Below the pieces are notes generated by a model. That model did not search any database and had not been told where the DNA came from. It was given only the letters and a program-made list of their open reading frames with translations. Made by a program: the position numbers and the translations under genes. From positions 62,001 to 126,000 of the forward strand of contig CAVSJO010000006.1 of assembly GCA_963728445.1 (NCBI GenBank): a DNA stretch of 64,000 nt. The letters run 5' to 3'. Position 1 is the stretch's first letter; each line of letters opens with the position of its first letter. Shown piece by piece: positions 25,680 through 33,849 of this stretch. The DNA is from CAVSJO01 sp963728445. GTDB taxonomy: Bacteria; Gemmatimonadota; Gemmatimonadetes; Longimicrobiales; RSA9.

Positions 25680-26902
25680 TCCGCAAGCAGGATCGGGTCT
25701 CGACCGTGCTGCGCTCGGACGCGTCGCTGGTGGAGACGTTCGTCGCCCTCTCGCCGGCCTTCGAGCGCCTGCGCAATCCGGCCATGCGCAGGGTGATGTC
25801 CCGCCTCGTGACCGTGGCGCAGGCCGCCCGCATGGCCGGCGTCGACGCCGACGAGCTGGTGGACCGACTCAACGCGGCCACGTCCCAGGCGGCGGAGCGC
25901 CCCGAGCCCAGCGCCGCCGGCGCAGGCGACTCGTCCCGGCCGTCGCCGAAGCCGTCCCCGGACAACGCGCTGCCCGCGACGCCCGCGCTGCCCGATACGC
26001 CCGCGTCGCCTGATGCGCCCACTCTTCCCGCGCGGCTCGCCGCGCTCCCCGCGGACCGCGTGGTGACGGTCGACGTGCGCGAGGACCTCCTCAGGGGCCA
26101 GGAGCCGTTCAGCCGCATCATGGCCGCGCGGCGCAACGTGCCGCCCGGCGGCGCGCTGCGCGTGCGCGCCATCTTCGAGCCCGTGCCGCTCTACGCGGTG
26201 ATGGCGAAGCAGGGGCTGTCCCACCACACGGAGCGACTCGCCGGCGACGACTGGCGCGTCTGGTTCTACGACGAGGGCGACGCCGCCGGCGAAGCTCCGG
26301 TTGCGAGCGAAGCTGCGCCGGCGGGCAGCGCGGACGCGGACGCGCGCGGGGACGCTGCCGGTGAACGGTCGGCCGCGAACGGCTCGGCGGAGTCGGACAC
26401 CGCCGGCGGGGACGTCATCGTGCTCGACGTCCGTGGCCTCGAGCCGCCCGAGCCCATGGTGCGCACTCTGGCGGCGCTCGAGTCGCTGCCGGATGCCGCG
26501 ACGCTCGTGCAGATCAACGTGCGCGTGCCTCGATTCCTGCTGCCGCTCCTCGACGAGCGCGGCTTCGCGTACGAGATCCGGGAGCAGGAGCCCGACCTCG
26601 TGCGCGTCTTCATCCGGCGGGCCGAGGCGGCCCGCTCCGAACCCGAACCCGAGAGAGACAGCGACATGCCCGATCAGCGAACCCTGGACGTCCGCGTCAT
26701 TCCTCCCCGGGAGAAGCATCCCGCCATCTTCGAGACCTTCGCCGCGCTGGCGCCGGGAGAATCGTTCGTGCTGGTGAACGACCACGACCCGAAGCCCCTG
26801 CGCTACCAGTTCCAGTTCGAGCACGAGGGCGAGTTCGGCTGGGAGTACCTGGAGCAGGGGCCCACCGTGTGGCGCGTCCAGATCTCCAGGAGCGACGCCT
26901 GA
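25673..26902 (+). CDS. DUF1858-like domain plus three DUF2249 domains
   Basis: 409 residues. Residues 1-70 (STVLRSDASLVETFVALSP, then AARMAGVDADELVDRL) resemble the DUF1858/ScdA-N helical domain. A Pro/Ala/Asp-rich linker leads to three DUF2249 repeats at about 130-204 (VVTVDVREDLL), 249-320 (VIVLDVRGLEP) and 334-409 (TLDVRVIPPREKHP then YLEQGPTVWRVQI). DUF2249 is often found near denitrification and Fe-S repair genes and its activity is unknown. An internal in-frame ATG at 26666, preceded by GAGAGAG, could start the third repeat separately, suggesting a fusion. It overlaps both neighbours. Confidence 0.85.
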   Translation: MVIRKQDRVSTVLRSDASLVETFVALSPAFERLRNPAMRRVMSRLVTVAQAARMAGVDADELVDRLNAATSQAAERPEPSAAGAGDSSRPSPKPSPDNALPATPALPDTPASPDAPTLPARLAALPADRVVTVDVREDLLRGQEPFSRIMAARRNVPPGGALRVRAIFEPVPLYAVMAKQGLSHHTERLAGDDWRVWFYDEGDAAGEAPVASEAAPAGSADADARGDAAGERSAANGSAESDTAGGDVIVLDVRGLEPPEPMVRTLAALESLPDAATLVQINVRVPRFLLPLLDERGFAYEIREQEPDLVRVFIRRAEAARSEPEPERDSDMPDQRTLDVRVIPPREKHPAIFETFAALAPGESFVLVNDHDPKPLRYQFQFEHEGEFGWEYLEQGPTVWRVQISRSDA

Positions 26903-27639
26903 TGCGCCTCGGGCTGAGCTCCGCCGCCGCTCCCGACGCCCCGTTCGCCGAGCTCCTGGCCGCGTGCGTCCGCCGAGGTCTGGCGGCGGTCGAGCTGCGG
27001 AGTGGTGACGCTCACGGCGTGGTGGCGGGCGCGGCTGGCGGCGCCGCTGCCCGCGAGCGCGCGGCCGCCGCCGGCGTCGCCATCAGCGGCTTCCGATCCG
27101 CCAGCGCGGTCGAGGATTGCGGCCTCGCCCCGCTGGCGTCCGCCGCCGACGCGCCGGTCCTCGTCGACGGCGGCCCGTGTGACGCACGGATCCTGCGCGC
27201 GGCGGATCTCGCGAACGGCGGCGGCGAAGTGGCTGTCGTCGTCGACGAGCTCGACTTCGAAGAGGTGCGGCGGCTGGTTGCTCGCGGGTTCGATCTGGCG
27301 TGGAACTTCCCGATCCGGCTGGGCGCGGCGGCGGGCGCGGAGCGCCTGCTGAGCCTCGCCGGGCGGCGCCTTCGCCACGTGCGCGTCGCCGGCGGCGGAC
27401 CCGAATCGGACCTGCACGATGGCCACGGCGTCGGCGCGCTCATGCGCACGCTCGCCCTGGCCGGCTACGACGGCAGCGTGATCCTGGCTCCGAGCTCGCC
27501 TCGCTATCACGTGGCCTGGACGAACTGGCTCGGACGCCGGGGCGGCTGGGGCTGCGGGAGCAAGGCGGATCGCTCCCTGGTCCGGCTGGGTGGCATGGCC
27601 GCGGAGGCCGGCATGGTCGCAGCCCGGGAGGCGCAGTGA
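26902..27639 (+). CDS. TIM-barrel sugar-phosphate isomerase/AP-endonuclease-2-like protein
   Basis: 245 residues. Features of the xylose isomerase-like TIM barrel are visible: FAELLAACVRRGLAAVELR, VVVDELDFEEVRRLV, FDLAWNFPIRLG and DLHDGHGVGALM near the C-terminus. Several expected metal ligands are hard to place, so catalytic activity is uncertain. ATG at 26902 shares one base with the preceding TGA, and its stop overlaps the next GTG by four bases. Its presence inside a DUF2249 operon is unusual. No substrate is indicated by the sequence. Confidence 0.65.
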   Translation: MRLGLSSAAAPDAPFAELLAACVRRGLAAVELRSGDAHGVVAGAAGGAAARERAAAAGVAISGFRSASAVEDCGLAPLASAADAPVLVDGGPCDARILRAADLANGGGEVAVVVDELDFEEVRRLVARGFDLAWNFPIRLGAAAGAERLLSLAGRRLRHVRVAGGGPESDLHDGHGVGALMRTLALAGYDGSVILAPSSPRYHVAWTNWLGRRGGWGCGSKADRSLVRLGGMAAEAGMVAAREAQ

Positions 27640-27887
27640 CCGCGCCGGTCGCCCTCGACGTGCGCCCCGTCGAGCCCAGGTACCGCTTCGAGCGGATCAT
27701 GGCGGCGTACGAGGCGCTCGCCACCGACGAGGCCCTCGAGCTGACGGTCGATCACGACCCGAAGTGCATGTACTACACGCTGAAGGCCACGCGCGGCGAC
27801 GACGCCTTCACGTTCGACTACCTCGAGCAGGGGCCCGAAACCTGGCGCGTGCGGGTGCGCAAGCGCGGCCCCGGAGGAGACGGCTGA
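27636..27887 (+). CDS. stand-alone DUF2249 protein
   Basis: 83 residues from a GTG with GGGAGG three bases upstream. The single domain (LDVRPVEPRYRFERIMAAYE, then DHDPKCMYYTL and YLEQGPETWRVRV) is closely similar to the third DUF2249 repeat of the protein encoded at 25673-26902. DHDP and YLEQGP are the conserved points. It overlaps both neighbouring genes, so it is made in step with them. Biochemical role unknown. Confidence 0.85.
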   Translation: MTAPVALDVRPVEPRYRFERIMAAYEALATDEALELTVDHDPKCMYYTLKATRGDDAFTFDYLEQGPETWRVRVRKRGPGGDG

Positions 27888-28249
27888 TGCCTTCCATCGA
27901 AAGACCTCTTTCCGGCGACGTACTCGTCTTCAGCCTCGACGAGGAGCGCGAGCACGCCGCCGATTCTGCGGCACTCGACCGCAGTGGTCGGAACGCCCGC
28001 ACGCTGCTGAAGAGCGGAGCGCTGCGCGTGACGCTGGTGGTGCTCGCTGCGGGCGGCGAGATCGCCGAGCACGAGGCGGACGGGCCGATCACGGTCCAGC
28101 CCGTGAGCGGCCGCATCCGCTTCACGGCACAGGGACAGGACCATGATCTGGGCCCTCGACAGCTGCTCGCGCTCGGAGCCGGGATCCGCCACAGCGTCAG
28201 CTCCGAGAGCGGCGGCGCGTTCCTGCTCACGGTCTCGCACACCGAGTAG
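27887..28249 (+). CDS. cupin-domain protein
   Basis: 120 residues. The cupin barrel is seen in LVVLAAGGEIAEHEADGPIT (motif 1, with His and Glu) and LGAGIRHSVSSESGGAFLLT (motif 2, one His), a small metal-binding or ligand-binding fold. ATG at 27887 shares one base with the previous TGA. It is the last gene of the operon that begins with RIC. A redox or small-molecule sensing role is possible but not shown. Confidence 0.82.
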   Translation: MPSIERPLSGDVLVFSLDEEREHAADSAALDRSGRNARTLLKSGALRVTLVVLAAGGEIAEHEADGPITVQPVSGRIRFTAQGQDHDLGPRQLLALGAGIRHSVSSESGGAFLLTVSHTE

Positions 28250-28294
28250 TGGTCCGGGCGAGCACGACGATCCGGGACGCACGGCGCCGCGGCC

Positions 28295-28681
28295 TCACCC
28301 GCCCTGGCAGAGCGTCCGCACGCCGATTGCATCGCGGCCGGCCAGCGTCACCGTGTACGGCTCACCCTGTACCGTCCACGACAGCGAGTCCCTCCGCGTC
28401 GGGTGCTTCAGCGCCTCCTGAAGCTCGGGGAGTCCGCTGACCGCCGTGATTTCGATCCAGGTCACCGACAGGTTGGACCAGGTCACCGTCACGTCGTAGG
28501 TGCCCTCGCCGTTCGCCGAGTAGGTGCAGGACGACGTCGGCAGCGGGGCAGCCTGGGCGCTGACGTCCGAGGCGGGCCGCGTAGCCGCGCCGGTCTGCGG
28601 GGACGTCACCGCTCCGTCGGCGCAGGCACCGAGCAGCCAGGCCGAGCTCGCGAGCAGCAGACTCCTCGTCACGCGTTGCAT
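28295..28681 (-). CDS. small predicted lipoprotein, unknown function
   Basis: 128 residues. A strong signal (SLLLASSAWLLGAC) gives a lipid-modified Cys20. The mature part has one further Cys pair (SSCTYS and the C-terminal TLCQGG) and a beta-rich stretch with YDVTVTWSNLSVTWIEI. ATG at 28681 is preceded by GGAGGTGA. It converges on the DUF2249 operon, 45 bp from the cupin stop. No family recognised. Confidence 0.7.
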   Translation of the reverse strand: MQRVTRSLLLASSAWLLGACADGAVTSPQTGAATRPASDVSAQAAPLPTSSCTYSANGEGTYDVTVTWSNLSVTWIEITAVSGLPELQEALKHPTRRDSLSWTVQGEPYTVTLAGRDAIGVRTLCQGG

Positions 28682-28908
28682 GGGTCACCTCCGGATCCGG
28701 GACGGGGGCCGGCAGGATTCGTGGGACGGCTCGGCCCCTCGTTCCATTCATACGCAGTCTGCGACGACCGCCCGACACACCGGCGATCCGGACCCCCCGC
28801 CCTCACGACGCTACGCAACGCAGCCGGGCGCCTGCGGCCCGCCCTTTCCGCCACGCAGGCGCCCGCCTATCCTGCCCCATGACATCCGTACTTTCCCCGG
28901 GAGGCCCC

Positions 28909-30282
28909 ATGCGACGTCGCGTCCTCGCCCTCCGCCCGCGCTCCTGCCCCGGCAGTTCGCCCGTTCGCGCCTGGCACGCAATCGGCTCGGTCGCTGCCCT
29001 GGCCCTGCTCGCGACGCTCGACCCGTCCCCCGCCGCCGCCCAGGCGCCGTCGCGCCAGACGCAGGCCGACGACTACACGCGCTACGAGCTGCTCGAGCCG
29101 GCCAGCCACGCCTTCCGGATCCTCTACGAGGTGACCGCCACGACGCCGGGCTCGAAGGCGTTCTTCAACGGGCTCCGGGCGGGCAGCGAGCATCGCATCG
29201 ACGCGGTCTACGACCGCTCCACCGGCGACTCGCTGCGCTGGAGCGTGGTCGGCGGCGACGTCGCGCGGGGCGAGGGCCTGCCGTGGGCCGGGGACGGGGA
29301 CCGCTACCTCCGTGTCGAGCTGGCGCGGCCGGTGCCGCAGGGCGGCGAGGCGCGGCTGCTGATCGACAAGACGTACACGGACACGGCCACCTATTTCATG
29401 GACGGCTCCGAGCTCGTCTGGAAGCGGTCGCTGGGCATCGATCGCAACGCGGTAGTGCTGCCGGCGGGGTGGGAGCTGCGCTCGGTGAACTTCCCGTCCC
29501 AGGTGTCGGTCGAATCGGACGGGCGCATCCGCGTCAGCTTCATGAACGCCGGGCCTGCGGCGGTGCCGTACGAGGTGCACGCCGCGCGGCTGCCGGCCGC
29601 CACGGCAAGTGCGCGCGCGCGGGCCGCCGCGAGCCCGGCTCGCTCGACGTCGTCCGACACCGGAGCGCCGGCGAGGGAAGCGACGGAAGGCCCCGGACCC
29701 TCGACGGCGGCGCGCGTCGGCTGGAGCTTTCCCGAGCGGGCGCGGCAGGACCGCGAGATCGTCTACTTCCTGCGGCAGCCCGAGACCCACGCGTTCGACC
29801 TCTACCACGACTACACCGAGAGCCGACCGGGCGTCTCCCACTACTTCAACGTGGTGCGGCCGGGCAGCCGTTCGTCGGAGCCGTCGGCCGTCGACCTCGA
29901 CACGGGGGAAAAGCTGGACGTCGCCACGCTTTCAGGCGCGGAGCTCGCGGCGCGGGGGCTGGACGCCGGCGAGCCTATCGAGCCGGACGCGGAGGTGGTC
30001 GTGATCACGTTCCCGGCCGTTCGGCCGGACGGCTCCACGCGGCTCCGCATCTCGGAGACATACACGGACCCGAGCCGCTACGTGCTGACCGGCGACGAGC
30101 TGGTCTGGGACCGGTCGTTCGGACGCCCGCGCAACGGGGTGGTGCTCCCGGACGGGTGGTATCTCACGGCCTCCTCGATCCCGGCGCGCGTTCGTACGCG
30201 CGGGGACGGACGGGTCGAGCTCGAGCTGTGGAACCCGCGGCCGGACGACATCCGCGTCTTCGTCAGGGCGCGGCGGAGGTAG
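28909..30282 (+). CDS. secreted protein with two tandem copies of one domain
   Basis: 457 residues from ATG 28909, chosen over 28879 because GGGAGG lies four bases upstream. A long charged n-region precedes a hydrophobic segment ending AAAQA, a likely signal peptidase site. The first half (about 50-215) and second half (about 245-457) align: FRILYEVTATTPGSKAFFNG against FDLYHDYTESRPGVSHYFNV, and DKTYTDTATYFMDGSELVWK against SETYTDPSRYVLTGDELVWD. The family is not recognised. The duplication and secretion suggest a beta-rich extracytoplasmic protein. It ends seven bases from the converging ferritin-like gene. Confidence 0.75.
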   Translation: MRRRVLALRPRSCPGSSPVRAWHAIGSVAALALLATLDPSPAAAQAPSRQTQADDYTRYELLEPASHAFRILYEVTATTPGSKAFFNGLRAGSEHRIDAVYDRSTGDSLRWSVVGGDVARGEGLPWAGDGDRYLRVELARPVPQGGEARLLIDKTYTDTATYFMDGSELVWKRSLGIDRNAVVLPAGWELRSVNFPSQVSVESDGRIRVSFMNAGPAAVPYEVHAARLPAATASARARAAASPARSTSSDTGAPAREATEGPGPSTAARVGWSFPERARQDREIVYFLRQPETHAFDLYHDYTESRPGVSHYFNVVRPGSRSSEPSAVDLDTGEKLDVATLSGAELAARGLDAGEPIEPDAEVVVITFPAVRPDGSTRLRISETYTDPSRYVLTGDELVWDRSFGRPRNGVVLPDGWYLTASSIPARVRTRGDGRVELELWNPRPDDIRVFVRARRR

Positions 30283-30289
30283 CGCGCTG

Positions 30290-31669
30290 CTACTCCGTCA
30301 GCCGCGTCGACTCCTGTAGCTGGTCCGGGCGTGCCCGGCTCTCGTGGCCGAGCACCCGCTCCACGAAGGCCTGCCACCACTCCGTCTGGGGCTCCCGCTG
30401 CCGGTACTCGTCCAGCGCGTTCCACGTCCGCTCCTGCACCCGCTCGGCCTCCCGCACGGCAGCCTCCGGGTCGTAGCCCGCGGCCCGGGCCCAGCGCCGG
30501 CCGATCCGCGCGTGCAGGACCTCGTCCGCCCAGTCGTGGTCCTGGAAGAGCGCCGACAGCGGATCGCGCGCCTCCACCGCCGTCTCGTACTCGAACCGCT
30601 TGCCGGTCTCCCGGGGCATGAGGCCCTGCTCGATGCGGAACAGCACGAGCTGCCGCTCCAGCGGCGTCGCGTGGCGGTTCAGCCGCAGGGCGAAGCCGAC
30701 GTTGAGGGGAATCGCGCGCCAGTCGACGCCCCGCGCCTCCAGTGCTGCCTCGCCGAGCATCGAGTGCCGGGCCTCGTCCCAGAGCTGCCTGGCGAAGTCC
30801 CGCCGGAACTCCCACGGCTGGTCCTCCTTCTCCGCCAGGATCGACGCCATCATCTCCGGGACGTCCATCTCCAGCAGCCGCTTGCAGACCAGCGCCAGGT
30901 TTCGCTCGTCGGCGGGAAGGGCCGGGTCGTCGTAGACCACGTGTGGCGGGAAGTTGAAGTTGTGGACCCCATGGAAGCGCGCGTCCCGGCGCGGGGTGGT
31001 GTCGGCCTCGAACGGAGCCGATGCCCGGGACGGGGGCAGGTCGCGGATGGCGTCGTTCGGCGGCCCGGCGATCCCGCCCGCCGCATCCAGGTAGGCCCGC
31101 AGGTGGGACTCCCACGCCGCCGCCCGCGTGCCCGCGGAGGCGTCCCCCTCCAGCAGCGCGGCCAGGCACGCCTCCCCCCACGCGAGCTCGTCCTCCTCCT
31201 CGACGATGACGAACCGCAGCGCCCGGTGCGTGGGCTCGTCCGCCAGCGGATTCGAGGAACGCAGGTGCTCCCGGTACGCGTCCAGGAGCGCGGCGTGGCC
31301 GACGCGGTAGAGCCCCACGAGCAGCTCGACCGTGTCGCGGGCCCGGAGCACCTCCTCCACGAACGCGTCCAGCGCCGATTCCGGCGTCCGGTCCAGCGGC
31401 GGCACCGGGTGTCGCATCTCGGCGATGCGCCGTCGCAGGACGTCGGCGTGTTCCACGTCGAGCCACTGGTGGCGGGCCAGGCCGCCCTTCACCTCCCACT
31501 CCGGCGTCGCGATGAGCCGCATCGCCTCGATGCGCGAGAAGCGCTGCTCCACCCACTGATAGCGCAGCAGGCGCCGGACGTTCTCGTCCACGCCGATGCC
31601 CAGGCGTGCGGCGCCGACGTGATCGGTCACGCCGGCCAGGGGCGGGAGTCGATCGAGGGGGGAGGGCAT
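30290..31669 (-). CDS. ferritin-like di-iron domain protein
   Basis: 459 residues. Glu/His patterns recur in helical segments: FVIVEEEDELAWGEACL, DVPEMMASILAEKEDQPW, DEARHSMLGEAALEARG and HDWADEVLHARIG, fitting one or two ferritin-like bundles with a carboxylate-bridged metal site. It resembles DUF455-type proteins, and the activity is unknown. ATG at 31669 has GGAG six bases upstream. An in-frame ATG at 31681 has no such site. No signal peptide, so it is cytoplasmic. Confidence 0.65.
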   Translation of the reverse strand: MPSPLDRLPPLAGVTDHVGAARLGIGVDENVRRLLRYQWVEQRFSRIEAMRLIATPEWEVKGGLARHQWLDVEHADVLRRRIAEMRHPVPPLDRTPESALDAFVEEVLRARDTVELLVGLYRVGHAALLDAYREHLRSSNPLADEPTHRALRFVIVEEEDELAWGEACLAALLEGDASAGTRAAAWESHLRAYLDAAGGIAGPPNDAIRDLPPSRASAPFEADTTPRRDARFHGVHNFNFPPHVVYDDPALPADERNLALVCKRLLEMDVPEMMASILAEKEDQPWEFRRDFARQLWDEARHSMLGEAALEARGVDWRAIPLNVGFALRLNRHATPLERQLVLFRIEQGLMPRETGKRFEYETAVEARDPLSALFQDHDWADEVLHARIGRRWARAAGYDPEAAVREAERVQERTWNALDEYRQREPQTEWWQAFVERVLGHESRARPDQLQESTRLTE

Positions 31670-31807
31670 GGGCAGCTCCATCCGTTCGGGCGCAGGCGAC
31701 CGCTTCCATCACGGATGTGCCGCCCCCGGGCTCGACGCAAGTACGGACCGGCAGCACTGACACGTTCGGCGCCGGCCGTTCGTTCTACACGAGGAGGGAG
31801 TCCCGCC

Positions 31808-32287
31808 ATGTCGAGAGACCATTTTCTGCGCGCTGTCCGGGCGACGTCGCCGGTCGCGCGCGCCGTCACGTTCGCGTCGGTCGCGCTCCTCGCGTTCGCC
31901 GCGTGCGGCTCGCCTCTGCCCCCGGTCGGCGACGAGCTGGAGTCGGGCACGTGGGGAGGCGTGGAGGCGGGCGTGATCGTGAACGATACCGTCGCGCACG
32001 TGCACGTGGGATGCACGTACGGAAACTTCCCGGCGCCGGTCGACCTGGACGACCAGGGCCGGCTCCGGGTCGCCGGCAGCTACATGCTCCGGGCGTACCC
32101 CGTCGCCGTGGGCCCGGAAGTCCCCGCGGAGATGACCGGCACGGTGCGCGGCGACCGGCTCACGTTCACCGTCGTCGTGGACGACACGGTCGAGAAGGCG
32201 CAGGTGACGCTCGGGCCCGCGACCGTCCGGCTCGGGGCGGAACCGCAGATGGGTCCATGCCCCATCTGCGTCGTGCCCCGGCGCTGA
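31808..32287 (+). CDS. predicted lipoprotein, unknown function
   Basis: 159 residues. Two in-line hydrophobic stretches end in LLAFAAC, a lipobox giving mature Cys33. The mature domain is beta-rich with four further cysteines in two pairs (VGCTYGNF and CPICVVPRR at the C-terminus), possibly disulfide-bonded or metal-binding. ATG at 31808 is preceded by GAGGAGGGAG. Its TGA is immediately adjacent to the converging hydrolase stop (TGATCA). Family not recognised. Confidence 0.72.
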   Translation: MSRDHFLRAVRATSPVARAVTFASVALLAFAACGSPLPPVGDELESGTWGGVEAGVIVNDTVAHVHVGCTYGNFPAPVDLDDQGRLRVAGSYMLRAYPVAVGPEVPAEMTGTVRGDRLTFTVVVDDTVEKAQVTLGPATVRLGAEPQMGPCPICVVPRR

Positions 32288-33208
32288 TCAGGATCGCCGC
32301 GGCGTCCGCCAACGCCGCGGGTGCGGCCCGGGACGCATTCCCGGCGCGGCCGCGTGCCGCCCGAGGAATTGCAGCACCGCCGCGGCGAACGCCGGGTCGA
32401 CCACCGCCGACAGGTGGGTGGCCCCGGGGATGACGACCGTGTCCGCACCGGCCAGCGCCCGGGCCAGGCTCAGGGCCGCGGGCTTCACCGGGTCGAGCTC
32501 GCCCACGAGGATCAGCACCGGGATTCCGGAGGCTGCGACGTCGTCCGTGTCGAGGGCCGAGAACGGCGGCGCCCGGAGCACGGCGGCGAGAGCGACGAAG
32601 TCGTTGGCGCTCAACGCCTGGAGGAAGAGTGCGTTGAGAGAGTCCGCCCCCCGCGGCGGCGCCCCGGTGGGCGCCAGTGCCCGCAACATCGGCCCGGGCC
32701 GTCCGGCCTCCAGCGAGTCCACGAGCCCGGGCACCGCGAGCAGGCGGACGCGCCGCGCCAGGCCCGGACTGTCGCCCACCACGAGCGTCCGGACCCGGTC
32801 AGGGTGCAGGGCCGCGAGCTGGAGCGCCAGGACTCCGCCCCGCGAGTACCCGACGACGTGGGCACTCCCGATCCCGAGGTGGTCCAGCAGGCGCACCGCG
32901 TCCTCGACCTCCGGATCGCCGTACGCGGCCGGGTCGTGTGGCTTGCCGCTCCGGCCGTGGCCGCGGTCGTCGTACGCGATGACGCGGTACCCTGCCGCTG
33001 CGAGAGCCGCGACGACGCCGGTGCGGACCCAGTTCACGTCGAGGTTCGCCGTGAAGCCGTGGACGAGCAGGACCGGCTCGCCGGCGCCGACGTCCACGTA
33101 GCGGATGCGCACGCCGCCCGAGTCGAAGTAGCGATCCTCGGCGGACTGGCCTGCAGCGGAGCGCGCAACGAGCAGCACCAGGAAGAGCACCGCCATCGTC
33201 GTCCTCAT
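32288..33208 (-). CDS. alpha/beta hydrolase, secreted
   Basis: 306 residues with a signal peptide (LFLVLLVARSAAGQ). The fold is marked by VLLVHGFTAN (oxyanion), YDDRGHGRS, nucleophile Ser in VGYSRGG, acid Asp in VGELDPVKP and His in GATHLSAV. The start at 33208 has GGAGGT five bases upstream. A GTG six bases further out lies within that site and is unlikely. Substrate unknown. The last 20 residues are basic and Pro-rich. Confidence 0.9.
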   Translation of the reverse strand: MRTTMAVLFLVLLVARSAAGQSAEDRYFDSGGVRIRYVDVGAGEPVLLVHGFTANLDVNWVRTGVVAALAAAGYRVIAYDDRGHGRSGKPHDPAAYGDPEVEDAVRLLDHLGIGSAHVVGYSRGGVLALQLAALHPDRVRTLVVGDSPGLARRVRLLAVPGLVDSLEAGRPGPMLRALAPTGAPPRGADSLNALFLQALSANDFVALAAVLRAPPFSALDTDDVAASGIPVLILVGELDPVKPAALSLARALAGADTVVIPGATHLSAVVDPAFAAAVLQFLGRHAAAPGMRPGPHPRRWRTPRRS

Positions 33209-33342
33209 GAGCACCTCCGTCGGACGGACGCCGGTGCGCCGCGAGAGCAGGACGGCTCCGACGTCGTGACTCCAATGTGGCCGCGGCCGGGGCAGTGCGC
33301 CATCTTGGCTCGATCCATCGATCCCGAACTCACCGGAGCCCC

Positions 33343-33837
33343 ATGAGCTACGCCGACACGCTGCTTCCCGAATTCGACGCCGAGATGGCCACGACGCGCC
33401 GCTGCCTCCAGCGGGTACCCTCGGAGAAGGGCGAGTGGAAGCCGCATCCGAAGTCGTTCTCCCTGGGCCACCTCGCCCAGCTCCTGTCCTGGATGCCGGG
33501 CTGGATCACCAGCGCCATCGAGGAGCCGAACATCGATTTCGCCACCGCGCCGCAGTACAGCTACGAGCCGACGGAAAAGCTGCTGGAGCTGTTCGACGAA
33601 AACGTCCGGAACGCGAGAGCGGCCATCGAGGGGCTGAAGGACGAGCAGCTCGGCGAGCCCTGGTCCCTCGTGGCCGGCGACAAGGTCTTCTTCACGTCCA
33701 CCCGCGGCGAGATCATCCGGCAGAACATCAACCACCTCGTGCACCACCGCGGGCAGCTCTCCGTCTACCTCCGGCTCATCGACGTACCCGTTCCGTCCAT
33801 CTACGGGCCGACGGCGGACGAGCCATGGGGGGGATGA
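33343..33837 (+). CDS. DinB-family protein
   Basis: 164 residues forming the DinB four-helix bundle. The likely metal ligands are His in LGHLAQLL and the HLVHHRGQL pair near residue 135. DinB proteins include bacillithiol- or mycothiol-dependent transferases and stress proteins of unknown activity. ATG at 33343 has CGGAG five bases upstream. It stands alone between a divergent hydrolase and a convergent ClC gene. Confidence 0.92.
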   Translation: MSYADTLLPEFDAEMATTRRCLQRVPSEKGEWKPHPKSFSLGHLAQLLSWMPGWITSAIEEPNIDFATAPQYSYEPTEKLLELFDENVRNARAAIEGLKDEQLGEPWSLVAGDKVFFTSTRGEIIRQNINHLVHHRGQLSVYLRLIDVPVPSIYGPTADEPWGG

Positions 33838-33849
33838 CGTCCGCCGGAG

